Positions 26,145 through 34,291 of a stretch of DNA of 39,692 nucleotides are shown here, one piece after another; the first letter of the stretch is position 1, and the number at the start of each line of letters is the position of its first letter. The stretch spans positions 1 to 39,692 of the forward strand of contig CAJWLM010000026.1 of assembly GCA_913043025.1 (NCBI GenBank). The letters run 5' to 3'. This DNA comes from an uncultured Rhodospirillaceae bacterium (GTDB lineage Bacteria > Pseudomonadota > Alphaproteobacteria > UBA8366). The translations under genes were made by a program, and so were the position numbers. The notes beneath the pieces are model-generated. The model had not been told where the DNA came from, ran no database searches, and saw nothing but the letters and a program-made list of their open reading frames with translations.

Positions 26145-27011
26145 ATGGCTTATTTGGATCACATACATACTTGCAATAACTTCGATCAAAGAGACTATTT
26201 GCCCTTTATGATAGAGAAGGAAAGATTCGGCTGGATAGGTCCGACGTTTGCCTCGCGGCTCGCGGCTTGGCCTGATATTTTTAATCTCTCACCCGAACAC
26301 ATTACATTAGCAAAAAACTTTAAGGACTTTGATAGCAGAAGCGAAGCGTTGCTTCCCCCTATTGCTGAATTATTGAAAAAAAATTATGTAGAGGCATGGC
26401 GAGATGAATTTTACGCTGTCACTTCTGATTGGCACACCCCCGCGGTGATGCAGATCGAACGTGCTGCTTGCCCTTATTTTGGCATAAGAGCCTATGGTGT
26501 CCACCTGAATGGGTTTGTCCGTAAACACGACGGCATTCATATGTGGATTGCAAAACGTGATAGCAATAAACAAACATATCCTGGCCTGTTAGATAACATG
26601 GTCGCCGGCGGCCAGCCAATCGGACTGGGATTAAAAGAAAATTTGATGAAAGAGTGTAATGAGGAAGCAGGATTACCACTCGGACTAGCGGCTAAATCAG
26701 TACCCACAAGCTTCATCTCTTACACACACATAATGCCCATCATGCCGACTGGAGGAGTAAAGCCAGACCAAATATTTTGCTTCGATATTGAATTGCCGCA
26801 TGATTTCCAGCCTCATCCAGTAGATGGCGAAGTCGAGGCCTTCTATCTCTGGCCTATAGAGCAAATCGCAGAAACTGTTCGTGAAAGTGACGACTTCAAA
26901 TTTAATTGCAATTTAGTGATTATTGATTTCCTTATCCGTCATGGAATTATCACACCCGATAACGAAAAAAGCTTTGCCGCCATTGCTCAAGGCCTTCGAA
27001 ACAAAATCTAA
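26145..27011 (+). CDS. Nudix hydrolase, DUF4743 / thiamine-pyrophosphokinase-related family
   Basis: 288 aa. An N-terminal DUF4743-like domain (~1-110: YLPFMIEKERFGWIGP, FAVTSDW-type region) precedes a Nudix domain at ~115-270. The Nudix box is AGGQPIGLGLKENLMKECNEEAGL (~154-176): KE-x2-EEAG is kept, but the first Glu of the classical box is not aligned and Arg is replaced by Lys, as in eukaryotic and bacterial TPK-related Nudix proteins. Some relatives hydrolyse oxidised or damaged thiamine diphosphate; that activity is inferred here. The gene converges on lepA with a 5-bp gap. Confidence 0.9.
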   Translation: MAYLDHIHTCNNFDQRDYLPFMIEKERFGWIGPTFASRLAAWPDIFNLSPEHITLAKNFKDFDSRSEALLPPIAELLKKNYVEAWRDEFYAVTSDWHTPAVMQIERAACPYFGIRAYGVHLNGFVRKHDGIHMWIAKRDSNKQTYPGLLDNMVAGGQPIGLGLKENLMKECNEEAGLPLGLAAKSVPTSFISYTHIMPIMPTGGVKPDQIFCFDIELPHDFQPHPVDGEVEAFYLWPIEQIAETVRESDDFKFNCNLVIIDFLIRHGIITPDNEKSFAAIAQGLRNKI

Positions 27012-27016
27012 AATCT

Positions 27017-28819
27017 CTACCGATCACTCATTTTAAGCGCATCAATGAAAGCTGATTGAGGAATCTCCACATTCCCAAATTCCCGCATTTTTTTCTTACC
27101 TTTTTTCTGCTTTTCTAAAAGTTTTCTTTTTCGTGTGATATCTCCGCCGTAACACTTTGCAGTGACATCTTTGCGCATTGCTGAAATGGTCTCTCGGGCA
27201 ATCACCTTGCCGCCGATAGCGGCTTGTATTGGCACCTTAAATAATTGACGCGGGATAAGCTCCTTTAAACGTTCGCAGATCTGACGGCCTCGACTTTCAG
27301 CCGAGGACCTATGCACTATCATGGATAATGCATCAACCGGCTCACCATTTACCAATATCCCAACCCTCACTAAATCATTTTCACGATAGCCAACGAGCTC
27401 ATAGTCAAAGCTTGCATACCCACGGCTAATTGATTTGAGACGATCATAAAAATCAAAGACAACCTCATTCAATGGCAAATAGTAAACTGCCATCGCCCGG
27501 TTCCCTACATAGGTGAGTTGATCTTGCTCACCCCGCCGCTCTGTGCAGAGTGAAAGAATTGGCCCTAAATACTCGTCCGGAACAATAATAGTCGCCTTTA
27601 TCCAGGGCTCCTGCACCGATTTGATTTGTACCTGATCAGGGTAGTCTGCCGGATTATGGAGCGTCATTTCCTCCCCACTCATCAGGTGCAACCGATAAAC
27701 TACAGAAGGTGCCGTCGTTATTAATTCAAGGTCGAATTCACGGCTGAGGCGCTCCTGAACAATTTCCAGGTGTAAAAGACCAAGGCAGCCACATCTAAAT
27801 CCGAAACCTAGTGCTGCAGAGGTTTCTGCCTCATAATGGAATGACGAATCGTTAAGTGCTAGTTTACCCAAACTTTCCCTTAGATCCTCATAATCGGCAT
27901 TGTCGACCGGGAACAATCCGCAAAATACAACGGGGACTGTTGGCTTAAATCCCGGAAGAGCTTCAACGGCCCCATTTTTCGCCTCCGTAAGAGTATCGCC
28001 AACCTTACAATCAGATACCGATTTTATACTCGCGGTGATAAAACCTATTTCACCCGGACCAAGCTCAGCTACCGTGTCTTGCTTGGGACGAAAGACACCA
28101 ACTTGATCGACTTCATGAATTGCTCCCGTTGCGATCATCTTCAACTTCATGCCGGGTTTTAGACATCCATCAACAATACGGACCAAGGCAACCACACCAA
28201 GATATGAGTCATACCAGCTATCAACAAGCAAGGCCTTTAACGAGACGTTGGCAGCACCCTTTGGAGGTGGCAATCTGGAAACGAGTGCCTCTAAGACGTC
28301 CACAATGCCCTCTCCCGTTTTTGCAGAAACCGCAATAGCATCAGAGGCATCAATCCCAACCACGTCTTCGATTTGAGTTCGAATACGTTCCGGCTCTGCT
28401 GACGGCAAATCTATTTTATTGAGAACGGGGATAATCTCATGATTGTTTTCGATAGCTAAATAAGCGTTGGCAAGGGTCTGTGCTTCGACTCCTTGGCTCG
28501 AGTCAACGACTAATAGGGACCCCTCACAAGCAGCGAGCGAACGGCTCACCTCGTAAGAAAAGTCAACGTGTCCCGGTGTGTCCATAAAGTTTAATTGATA
28601 GTGATTTCCATCTTTGGCTTTATAGTCAAGTCGCACCGTTTGCGCCTTAATTGTGATACCGCGCTCTCGCTCAAGCTCCATGGAGTCAAGCACTTGTTCT
28701 CGCATTTCTCTATCGCTGAGCCCCCCACATGCTTGGATTAATCGATCTGAGAGTGTCGACTTCCCATGATCAATATGGGCAACAATTGAGAAATTCCGTA
28801 TTTTTTTTATTTCACTCAT
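27017..28819 (-). CDS. lepA: Elongation factor 4 (LepA)
   Basis: 600-aa ribosome-associated GTPase, full length for the family. G1 AHIDHGKST is at ~14-22, G3 DTPGH, and G4 NKIDLP. The EF-G-like domains follow, and the LepA-specific C-terminal domain carries [26 protein letters not shown]-type sequence, of which [13 protein letters not shown] is diagnostic. It assists ribosome function under stress. No unusual features. A FliL-like secreted protein gene lies 84 bp upstream on the same strand. Confidence 0.98.
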   Translation of the reverse strand: MSEIKKIRNFSIVAHIDHGKSTLSDRLIQACGGLSDREMREQVLDSMELERERGITIKAQTVRLDYKAKDGNHYQLNFMDTPGHVDFSYEVSRSLAACEGSLLVVDSSQGVEAQTLANAYLAIENNHEIIPVLNKIDLPSAEPERIRTQIEDVVGIDASDAIAVSAKTGEGIVDVLEALVSRLPPPKGAANVSLKALLVDSWYDSYLGVVALVRIVDGCLKPGMKLKMIATGAIHEVDQVGVFRPKQDTVAELGPGEIGFITASIKSVSDCKVGDTLTEAKNGAVEALPGFKPTVPVVFCGLFPVDNADYEDLRESLGKLALNDSSFHYEAETSAALGFGFRCGCLGLLHLEIVQERLSREFDLELITTAPSVVYRLHLMSGEEMTLHNPADYPDQVQIKSVQEPWIKATIIVPDEYLGPILSLCTERRGEQDQLTYVGNRAMAVYYLPLNEVVFDFYDRLKSISRGYASFDYELVGYRENDLVRVGILVNGEPVDALSMIVHRSSAESRGRQICERLKELIPRQLFKVPIQAAIGGKVIARETISAMRKDVTAKCYGGDITRKRKLLEKQKKGKKKMREFGNVEIPQSAFIDALKMSDR

Positions 28820-28903
28820 ACTTTCATAGCTAGGTTTTTAGCAACATAAATTGAAGGTCCAAATGCCACGCTCTCTTTGTAACAGCAAGAGTCGCCTGCT
28901 ACA

Positions 28904-29341
28904 TTACTTTACAAAAGCTCTATAGAAATCTTTCACAAGCACTTGTTTTATTCTCTCATTGCCCGCAACTTTTTTGGCAGCAGCAGTGAGCATAGTCTTC
29001 ACCGTCCGCAGACGCACCTTTTTGTCTTGCTCAAGCGTTGCTGCATACCCATAGAGTTCCTCAAAAAAAACTGCTGTTATTTTTGGAGCATATCTCAGCA
29101 TTATTGGTCGTTCGCCGGGTTGCTGCATTTCAATGAGCAAGTTAAAGAGCAAGGTTCCTTTGGTTTTGCCGTCTCGAAGTATGGGAACACTCATGTTGTC
29201 GATCGGGAAAAACATCTCGGCTTTGCTTCCTTTTTTTTCTTCAGCGGCAAATGCAGAGTCCAGAGTCATTGCAGAGATCAACACAACAAAAACAAGTACT
29301 GGATTAATCGATTTAATACGCAACATCGTAATTCTCGTCAT
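28904..29341 (-). CDS. Secreted FliL-like protein
   Basis: 145 aa. An N-terminal signal peptide (~12-33, hydrophobic core VLVFVVLISAMTLDSAFA, likely cleavage after AFA) precedes a ~110-residue periplasmic domain. Its FFPIDNMSVPILRDGK start, a central LFNLLIEM strand, a helix with PKITAVFFEELYG and the ending VKDFYRAFVK follow the layout of the FliL C-terminal domain (…VKDVYFT-FV). No transmembrane linker or flagellar neighbour is present, so a flagellar role is unlikely. ATG at codon 6 is an alternative start. The function is unknown. Confidence 0.75.
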   Translation of the reverse strand: MTRITMLRIKSINPVLVFVVLISAMTLDSAFAAEEKKGSKAEMFFPIDNMSVPILRDGKTKGTLLFNLLIEMQQPGERPIMLRYAPKITAVFFEELYGYAATLEQDKKVRLRTVKTMLTAAAKKVAGNERIKQVLVKDFYRAFVK

Positions 29342-29540
29342 CTTTTAATTTTCCACGACATAATTGAGATCACAGGAGTAGCGAAAAACAATGTCACTAT
29401 CCTCTGGTGAGGTTAATACAAGGGTTTTATCACGAATACGCTGTTACGAGCTTTTCAGAACATTCTCAGCATTTCGATAACATCCGACCACAACTATATG
29501 TTTTTTTGAAGATATTATCTGAAGCTAAAAATCTTTTATC

Positions 29541-30020
29541 CTATTTAAAACTGGACAGTTGCTCTTGCCTCCAGCCCCAAACAACCTTCCAAACACCTTT
29601 GTTATTCGCCAAACAAAAGGTTGTACCATTTCCGGGGCTGAACTCTATAACCCATCTACGCTCGTCACCAGTGAGTAGTTTCGCACTGGCGCGCAGGAGA
29701 AAATCACCGTGCCCAGTCATCATAATGTCTCCCCCCCCTGACTCAACATGGTCGATGAAGGGCTCGACCGGATCTTCCGAAGCAATTCCGTAGCTTGAAA
29801 CGGAGACTGGTACAGGCTGGCCCAAACTTGCTGCCACGCGTTCCCCCGTTTCTCTGGTCCACCGCTTATCGCTGTGAATTATTTGCGACGGTATTGCACC
29901 TATACCTTTCATGAACAAGCCAAGTCTTTCGGCTTCACAAACACCAGCTTCGCTTAAATGACGTTCTGGGTCTTGTTCGGCACTGAGTGCGTTGGCATGA
30001 TGGGTTAAATAAACTTTCAT
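29541..30020 (-). CDS. SixA-like histidine phosphatase with altered RHG motif
   Basis: 159 aa, phosphoglycerate-mutase/histidine-phosphatase fold. The N terminus KVYLTHHANALS aligns with the usual …RHG-A: the nucleophile His is kept (His8) but the preceding Arg is His and the Gly is Ala. DPERHLSEAG, IIHSDKRWTRETGERVA and the second catalytic His in MMTGHGDFL are as in SixA. It would dephosphorylate phosphohistidine or a small phosphoester; altered catalysis is possible. AAGGGA lies 6 nt before the ATG. It is divergent from the dioxygenase operon. Confidence 0.87.
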   Translation of the reverse strand: MKVYLTHHANALSAEQDPERHLSEAGVCEAERLGLFMKGIGAIPSQIIHSDKRWTRETGERVAASLGQPVPVSVSSYGIASEDPVEPFIDHVESGGGDIMMTGHGDFLLRASAKLLTGDERRWVIEFSPGNGTTFCLANNKGVWKVVWGWRQEQLSSFK

Positions 30021-30175
30021 GAAGTTCCCTTTTCTCTAGATGCCATTTCCGAATTGTTGGACGAATTGTAAAATAGTGACATAATTGCGGTTTAAGGAAT
30101 ACAGCAATTGCCTGCAGATTAATTCTTACGTGATATCAAACATCTACTGCGGCGTCTATATTCCCGGTGGGTCGC

Positions 30176-30199
30176 CCTCAACGGCTTTGAACCGAGAGG
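30176..30199 (+). promoter_or_regulatory. Leader hairpin before the dioxygenase operon
   Basis: CCTC-aa-CGG pairs with CCG-a-GAGG around a 7-nt loop, ending ~17 nt before the GGAGG ribosome binding site of the first dioxygenase. It may be an mRNA leader stem or part of an operator; no known riboswitch is matched. Confidence 0.2.
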
Positions 30200-30224
30200 C
30201 CGGCAATTTAAGCTTGGAGGCACC

Positions 30225-31208
30225 ATGATATCACCCCAGACAGTGAATGATCTTAGCTCCTGGAGAGGGCCAAAAATGAATTCCAGCATGGAATGGCTCT
30301 ACCCAATAGGAAAGGATGAAATTTCAGATTTAGAAAGTGCCCTTCAACGTGTAAAGGCACAAAATATCCCGCTCTTGCAAATAACAAAAGAAGATTTTTC
30401 TCTGCCGTGCCTTTCCACAAAGTTGCAGAGGATTTTAAATGATGTGCAACATGGGCGTGGCTTTGCTGTCCTCCGCGGCATACCAATTCATCAATTTTCG
30501 GATTCCGATAATGAAATTATAATGTGGGGAATTGGGACATACTTGGGACGAGCTATTTCTCAAAATTCTAACGGGGACCTATTGGGACGTGTCTTCGATC
30601 ACGGGGTGCATATGCATACAGAGCGGGTTCGGGGGTACATGACGCCAGACCATCTACGTTTTCACTCGGACCGTTGTGACCTAGTTACTTTGGGTTGTAT
30701 CAGAAAGGCGAGAGATGGTGGATTAAGCCGTTTAGTAAGCATGACTGCACTTCATGACGAAATTCTCGCTACCCGCCCAGACCTGCTTGAGCCATTCTAT
30801 CGGGGATTTATGTATGTTGTTAGCGAACTTTCTGGTGATACCAAACCCATACGAGTTCCAACGTTTAGTGTTGTTGAAGGAGTTCTAAGTTGTAGACTTC
30901 AGCGTAATCAAATTGAGATGTCTGCAAAGAAGTGCGGGATTCCCCTTACTGAAATTGAACGAGAAGCTTTAGATCTGCTAGATAAACTAGCGGACAGTGA
31001 GGCATTCGTACTTGAAATGGATCTGGAGCCCGGCGATATTCAGCTTTGTAACAATTATGTCATAGCCCATGGACGGACTGACTTCACTGACAGCCCAAAT
31101 AAAAATGAGAAGAGGCTTATGCTACGACTTTGGCTAAAATTTGCAGAAGCACGGCCCGTGGGTGACGCATTTTTTGATTTTGATGGCATTCCTAAGGCTT
31201 CTCCATGA
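30225..31208 (+). CDS. TauD/TfdA-superfamily Fe(II)/2-oxoglutarate dioxygenase (pair A, first)
   Basis: 327 aa. The facial triad is visible: FHSDR gives His147 and Asp149, and NNYVIAHGR gives the distal His282; Arg301 in LRLWL is the likely 2-oxoglutarate ligand. GFAVLRGIP and AISQNSNGDLLGRV mark the clavaminate-synthase-like branch of TauD/TfdA rather than classical taurine or 2,4-D enzymes. It should hydroxylate or oxidatively cleave an organic substrate using O2 and 2-oxoglutarate. GGAGG precedes the ATG. It is followed, with a 4-nt overlap, by a related gene; the pair starts an operon with a membrane peptide and a FAH-family enzyme. Confidence 0.9.
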   Translation: MISPQTVNDLSSWRGPKMNSSMEWLYPIGKDEISDLESALQRVKAQNIPLLQITKEDFSLPCLSTKLQRILNDVQHGRGFAVLRGIPIHQFSDSDNEIIMWGIGTYLGRAISQNSNGDLLGRVFDHGVHMHTERVRGYMTPDHLRFHSDRCDLVTLGCIRKARDGGLSRLVSMTALHDEILATRPDLLEPFYRGFMYVVSELSGDTKPIRVPTFSVVEGVLSCRLQRNQIEMSAKKCGIPLTEIEREALDLLDKLADSEAFVLEMDLEPGDIQLCNNYVIAHGRTDFTDSPNKNEKRLMLRLWLKFAEARPVGDAFFDFDGIPKASP

Positions 31209-32194
31209 TTAATTATACAAAATTCACTGGATCAGCCTGCTGGAAAGGTGCGGACCTTATTAAGACTGATGATTGGATATGGACTTTAACGAAAAGCGAG
31301 ATCGAGGAACTAAGAAATGTTGTAAATGATACTTTGGATCTAAAATTGGAGAGTATAACTCGTCAACGGTTTCATATTCCTGCCCTTGCACCCCGCTTAG
31401 AAAAGCTGGTCGACGAACTCCGTAACGGAAGAGGGTTCGCCGTATTGCGTGGACTGCCCGTCAGTGAAATGTCCAGTGAGGAAGTGTACCGAGCCCACTG
31501 GGGTATTGGAACTCATCTTGGCTTGGCACTTTCTCAGAACTCTTTTGGGGATATGCTAGGCCATGTCTATGATGAAAAACCAGACCCCGGTGAAGTAAGT
31601 CCTCGCGGATACCGTACGAACCAATTGCTACGGTTTCACACCGATAGGGCAGATGTCGTCAGCCTACTGTGCCTTAGGAAGGCTTTATCTGGAGGGGAGA
31701 GCAGTATTGCAAGTTCAATGACCATCTACAATGCTATTCTTGAGCATCACCCCGAATACCTTCCATCGCTAACACGCGGTTATATGCATGCACACGCCGA
31801 AGACATTGGGCTCGATGAGCCTAGGCGACTACCAGTATTCCACGAGCAAGATGGCGTCTTGAGTTGCCGACTTAACAGAGGTCCAATTGAAAATTCTCAT
31901 CTACGCGCAAGTATTCCTATTACACCAGAGGAGGCACGTGCACTAGTAGCCTTCGACTTCTATGCAGAACACCCTGATTACAGGCTGGACATGCTGCTCC
32001 TCAATGGAGATATTCAGTTCGTAAACAACTATCGGGTAGTGCATTCACGTAAAGAATTTACGGATGGGGAGAAAGAACAAGATCAACGACACATGGTTCG
32101 ACTTTGGCTCAACTACTATGGAAAGCCATGGCCGCGTGGCCCGCATTTAAGTGATTATAATGGCGTTCCTAAGAAACTAGACCGGGAACAGTAG
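31205..32194 (+). CDS. TauD/TfdA-superfamily Fe(II)/2-oxoglutarate dioxygenase (pair A, second)
   Basis: 329 aa, a paralogue of the preceding gene (shared RGFAVLRG, WGIGT-LG-A-SQNS-GD, LRFH-DR, LSCRL-R). Metal ligands His145 and Asp147 in FHTDR and His280 in NNYRVVHSR are intact, and Arg299 in HMVRLWL probably binds 2-oxoglutarate. The N-terminal ~70 residues and the loop after GHVYDE differ from its partner, suggesting a different substrate or a heteromeric arrangement. Translation is coupled through an ATGA overlap. A 31-residue membrane peptide follows 19 nt downstream. Confidence 0.9.
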   Translation: MINYTKFTGSACWKGADLIKTDDWIWTLTKSEIEELRNVVNDTLDLKLESITRQRFHIPALAPRLEKLVDELRNGRGFAVLRGLPVSEMSSEEVYRAHWGIGTHLGLALSQNSFGDMLGHVYDEKPDPGEVSPRGYRTNQLLRFHTDRADVVSLLCLRKALSGGESSIASSMTIYNAILEHHPEYLPSLTRGYMHAHAEDIGLDEPRRLPVFHEQDGVLSCRLNRGPIENSHLRASIPITPEEARALVAFDFYAEHPDYRLDMLLLNGDIQFVNNYRVVHSRKEFTDGEKEQDQRHMVRLWLNYYGKPWPRGPHLSDYNGVPKKLDREQ

Positions 32195-32213
32195 CCCTGG
32201 CAGGAAGGTAAAG

Positions 32214-32309
32214 ATGAAAACTTACTTAATCGTGAGCGTTGCGATCTTTGCGGTCATAACCCTCTACGGATTATACACTGGGCAATTTGATGCTATGCTT
32301 GCCAAATAG
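32214..32309 (+). CDS. 31-residue single-span membrane peptide
   Basis: Too short for routine gene calling, but it has a good ribosome binding site (AGGAAGG, 5 nt before the ATG) and lies in the operon between a dioxygenase (19 nt) and the FAH-family gene (40 nt). The product begins MKTYLIVSVAIFAVITLYGL: one Lys, then a ~18-residue hydrophobic span, then a short polar tail ending LAK. It resembles neither a lipoprotein nor a cleavable signal peptide (no AxA site), so it should sit in the inner membrane. Possible roles are a transporter accessory or an enzyme anchor, both speculative. Confidence 0.55.
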   Translation: MKTYLIVSVAIFAVITLYGLYTGQFDAMLAK

Positions 32310-32349
32310 CAGGCTGAATTCTAATCCAATTTAAAAGGGGACATATTCG

Positions 32350-33135
32350 ATGCGTATTGCGAGATTTAATAAGGACGGTCGGCCATGCCACGGAATTATT
32401 GAAGGTGAAACTATTCACGAAGTAGAGGGTGGTCTTTTTGACGGCCTCAATAAGACCGGGGAGACCCACGCATTAAGTGCAACCAAGCTTTTGGTCCCGT
32501 TTAAACCAGAAGTGTTTTACGCAGCGGGCTTAAACTACGCTGAGCATGTGAAAGAGCAAGCAGAAATGCACGGGAGAGAACCTAATCTCCCGGAAAAACC
32601 AGATATAGGATATCGGGCTAATAACGCGTTAATTGCCCATGATGAGGACGTAGTAATCCCCGCACACGCCCCTGACACCGTTCAATACGAAGGGGAAATC
32701 GTAGCGATTGTCGGTAAAAAAGCTAAAAATCTAACAAAAGAAAATGCTCTCTCATGTATCATGGGATACACAATTGGAAACGATGTTAGCGAACGCACTT
32801 GGCAAACAGGCGATCGAACGATGTGGAGAGCGAAAAATACAGATACATTTAAGCCGATGGGGCCATGGATTGAGACCGATATTGATCTGGAGGCCTTAAC
32901 CACGACAGTTCGTGTTAATGGCAAGCAGACGATACAGTTTCCGACTAATAATTTCCATTTCGACATTCCAACTTTTATTGAAGCAATGACTAGCTGCCTC
33001 ACATTGCACCCGGGCGACATGATTTGGATGGGAACAGAAGGACGGGCGCCAAATCTACAACACGGCGATGTTGTAGAAGTGGAGATCGACGGAATAGGGC
33101 TTCTCAGAAATCGCTTCGTACGAGAGGGTCAATAG
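32350..33135 (+). CDS. Fumarylacetoacetate-hydrolase family enzyme
   Basis: 261 aa, FAH/HpaG/YcgM fold. VQYEGEIVAIVGKKA supplies Glu114 and Glu116, and GYTIGNDVSER supplies Asp145 of the divalent-metal site. RAKNTDTFKPMGPWI and PGDMIWMGTEGRAPNLQHGD are standard later motifs. Members hydrolyse C-C bonds of acylpyruvates, decarboxylate or isomerise meta-cleavage intermediates of aromatic catabolism. AAGGGG lies ~9 nt before the ATG. Being last in an operon with two dioxygenases suggests that it acts on a ring-cleavage or diketone-type intermediate; the substrate is not determinable. Confidence 0.93.
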   Translation: MRIARFNKDGRPCHGIIEGETIHEVEGGLFDGLNKTGETHALSATKLLVPFKPEVFYAAGLNYAEHVKEQAEMHGREPNLPEKPDIGYRANNALIAHDEDVVIPAHAPDTVQYEGEIVAIVGKKAKNLTKENALSCIMGYTIGNDVSERTWQTGDRTMWRAKNTDTFKPMGPWIETDIDLEALTTTVRVNGKQTIQFPTNNFHFDIPTFIEAMTSCLTLHPGDMIWMGTEGRAPNLQHGDVVEVEIDGIGLLRNRFVREGQ

Positions 33136-33220
33136 GGAACCCCCAGGCGAGAAATATTTCTATGCAAGAATTCGATTATTTTTCTGCGCCAGGGTCAACT
33201 TATCTTGGTTGAGGTGCTAT

Positions 33221-34201
33221 TTACGCTGGAATGACCTTATCTCCCGCAAATTGGCACCTCCACATTACTCTTGGTTGCGTCGGGTTGACTTCTTCGCGCC
33301 TGTGCATCGCAGACCTATTATCCCAGACTAGAAAGTCGCCAACCTGCCAACTATGCGTCCAAGCATACTTGGGCTGCGTGGCGTGTGCCCAAATTCTGTC
33401 AAGTAGTTCCTCGCTGTCGTTCGGGATCCCCTCAATATACTGAGATGGCCACGTACGCCGCCGCCCGAGGTAAAGAGCCTTCTTTTGAGAGACAGGATGG
33501 ATACGAACCATGGGATGCATAGGCCCAGGAACCTCTTCTGGACAAGTCGGTTGGGTAACACCGGGGCGGAGAACGTTGGCTGAGTTGCGCGTAGCGTCTT
33601 GTTTAGAGCGTTTTCCCTCGATAACTTTTTTTAGTTCATCAGGCAATTCTTCATATGCCAAATATTGATTATTAAAAGAAGTCTGCCCACTATCATCGTC
33701 CGGAATTACTAAGGAATAAAGAGTGCTTCCAGCAGGGGGCTCATCGATGTAGGAATTATCGGAGTGCCAAACAACCTCTAAGCTTCCAAGGCCATCATTT
33801 TTCTCCACCGGGTTACCATCTTCGCCAAGGTTGCACAAAATCGATATATCGTTGTCCATTGCATGGTAAAGAGACTTTTTCTTCGCTCTCTCATAAAATT
33901 TTTTGTTCGCCCCTGCCTGGGGTTTGCCGAATACTCTAGCAGCAGCCATATAGTGATCAGGTTCCAGCTTTTGGTTGCGAAATAAAAGCACCAAATGATC
34001 TGCCCAAGCCTGTCTCAGCGCCGCAGCCACATCTTCAGGGATGGGCTTTGACAGATTAACACCTTGTATTTCAGCGCCCACCGCCTTGCCAGTAGGAACC
34101 ACATTCAGGGTTTCTAATGTATTTTGCTCCAGTTCTACGGGCGAAGGCACGACTGGTGCATGCGTATACTTTGCAGCAAAATCATGAGTTTCCATCGACA
34201 T
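33221..34201 (-). CDS. TauD/TfdA family dioxygenase (pair B, distal)
   Basis: 326 aa, closer to the classical TfdA/TauD architecture than pair A. WHSDNSYIDEPP gives His146 and Asp148, WDNRSAMHRR gives His300, and Arg311 (eleven residues on) is the likely 2-oxoglutarate ligand. The N-terminal ~30 residues are extra relative to its neighbour. A strong AGGAGG ribosome binding site precedes the ATG. It is the last gene of the leftward amidohydrolase-coxL-dioxygenase-dioxygenase run and converges on the FAH gene over 85 bp. Alpha-ketoglutarate-dependent ether cleavage or hydroxylation is the expected chemistry. Confidence 0.92.
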   Translation of the reverse strand: MSMETHDFAAKYTHAPVVPSPVELEQNTLETLNVVPTGKAVGAEIQGVNLSKPIPEDVAAALRQAWADHLVLLFRNQKLEPDHYMAAARVFGKPQAGANKKFYERAKKKSLYHAMDNDISILCNLGEDGNPVEKNDGLGSLEVVWHSDNSYIDEPPAGSTLYSLVIPDDDSGQTSFNNQYLAYEELPDELKKVIEGKRSKQDATRNSANVLRPGVTQPTCPEEVPGPMHPMVRIHPVSQKKALYLGRRRTWPSQYIEGIPNDSEELLDRIWAHATQPKYAWTHSWQVGDFLVWDNRSAMHRREEVNPTQPRVMWRCQFAGDKVIPA

Positions 34202-34291
34202 TTTTTATTCCTCCTGAGGCCACAAAACCTATTTAGATAATATTATTTCGTACCGTAAAATATATTTCATGCTTTCTCATTTTGAAACTGC

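Noticed and set aside
28943-29410. 155-codon frame on the + strand opposite the FliL-like gene
   Set aside because: It is antisense to a gene with a clear signal peptide and domain pattern; its product is rich in His, Phe and Cys and has no recognisable motif.
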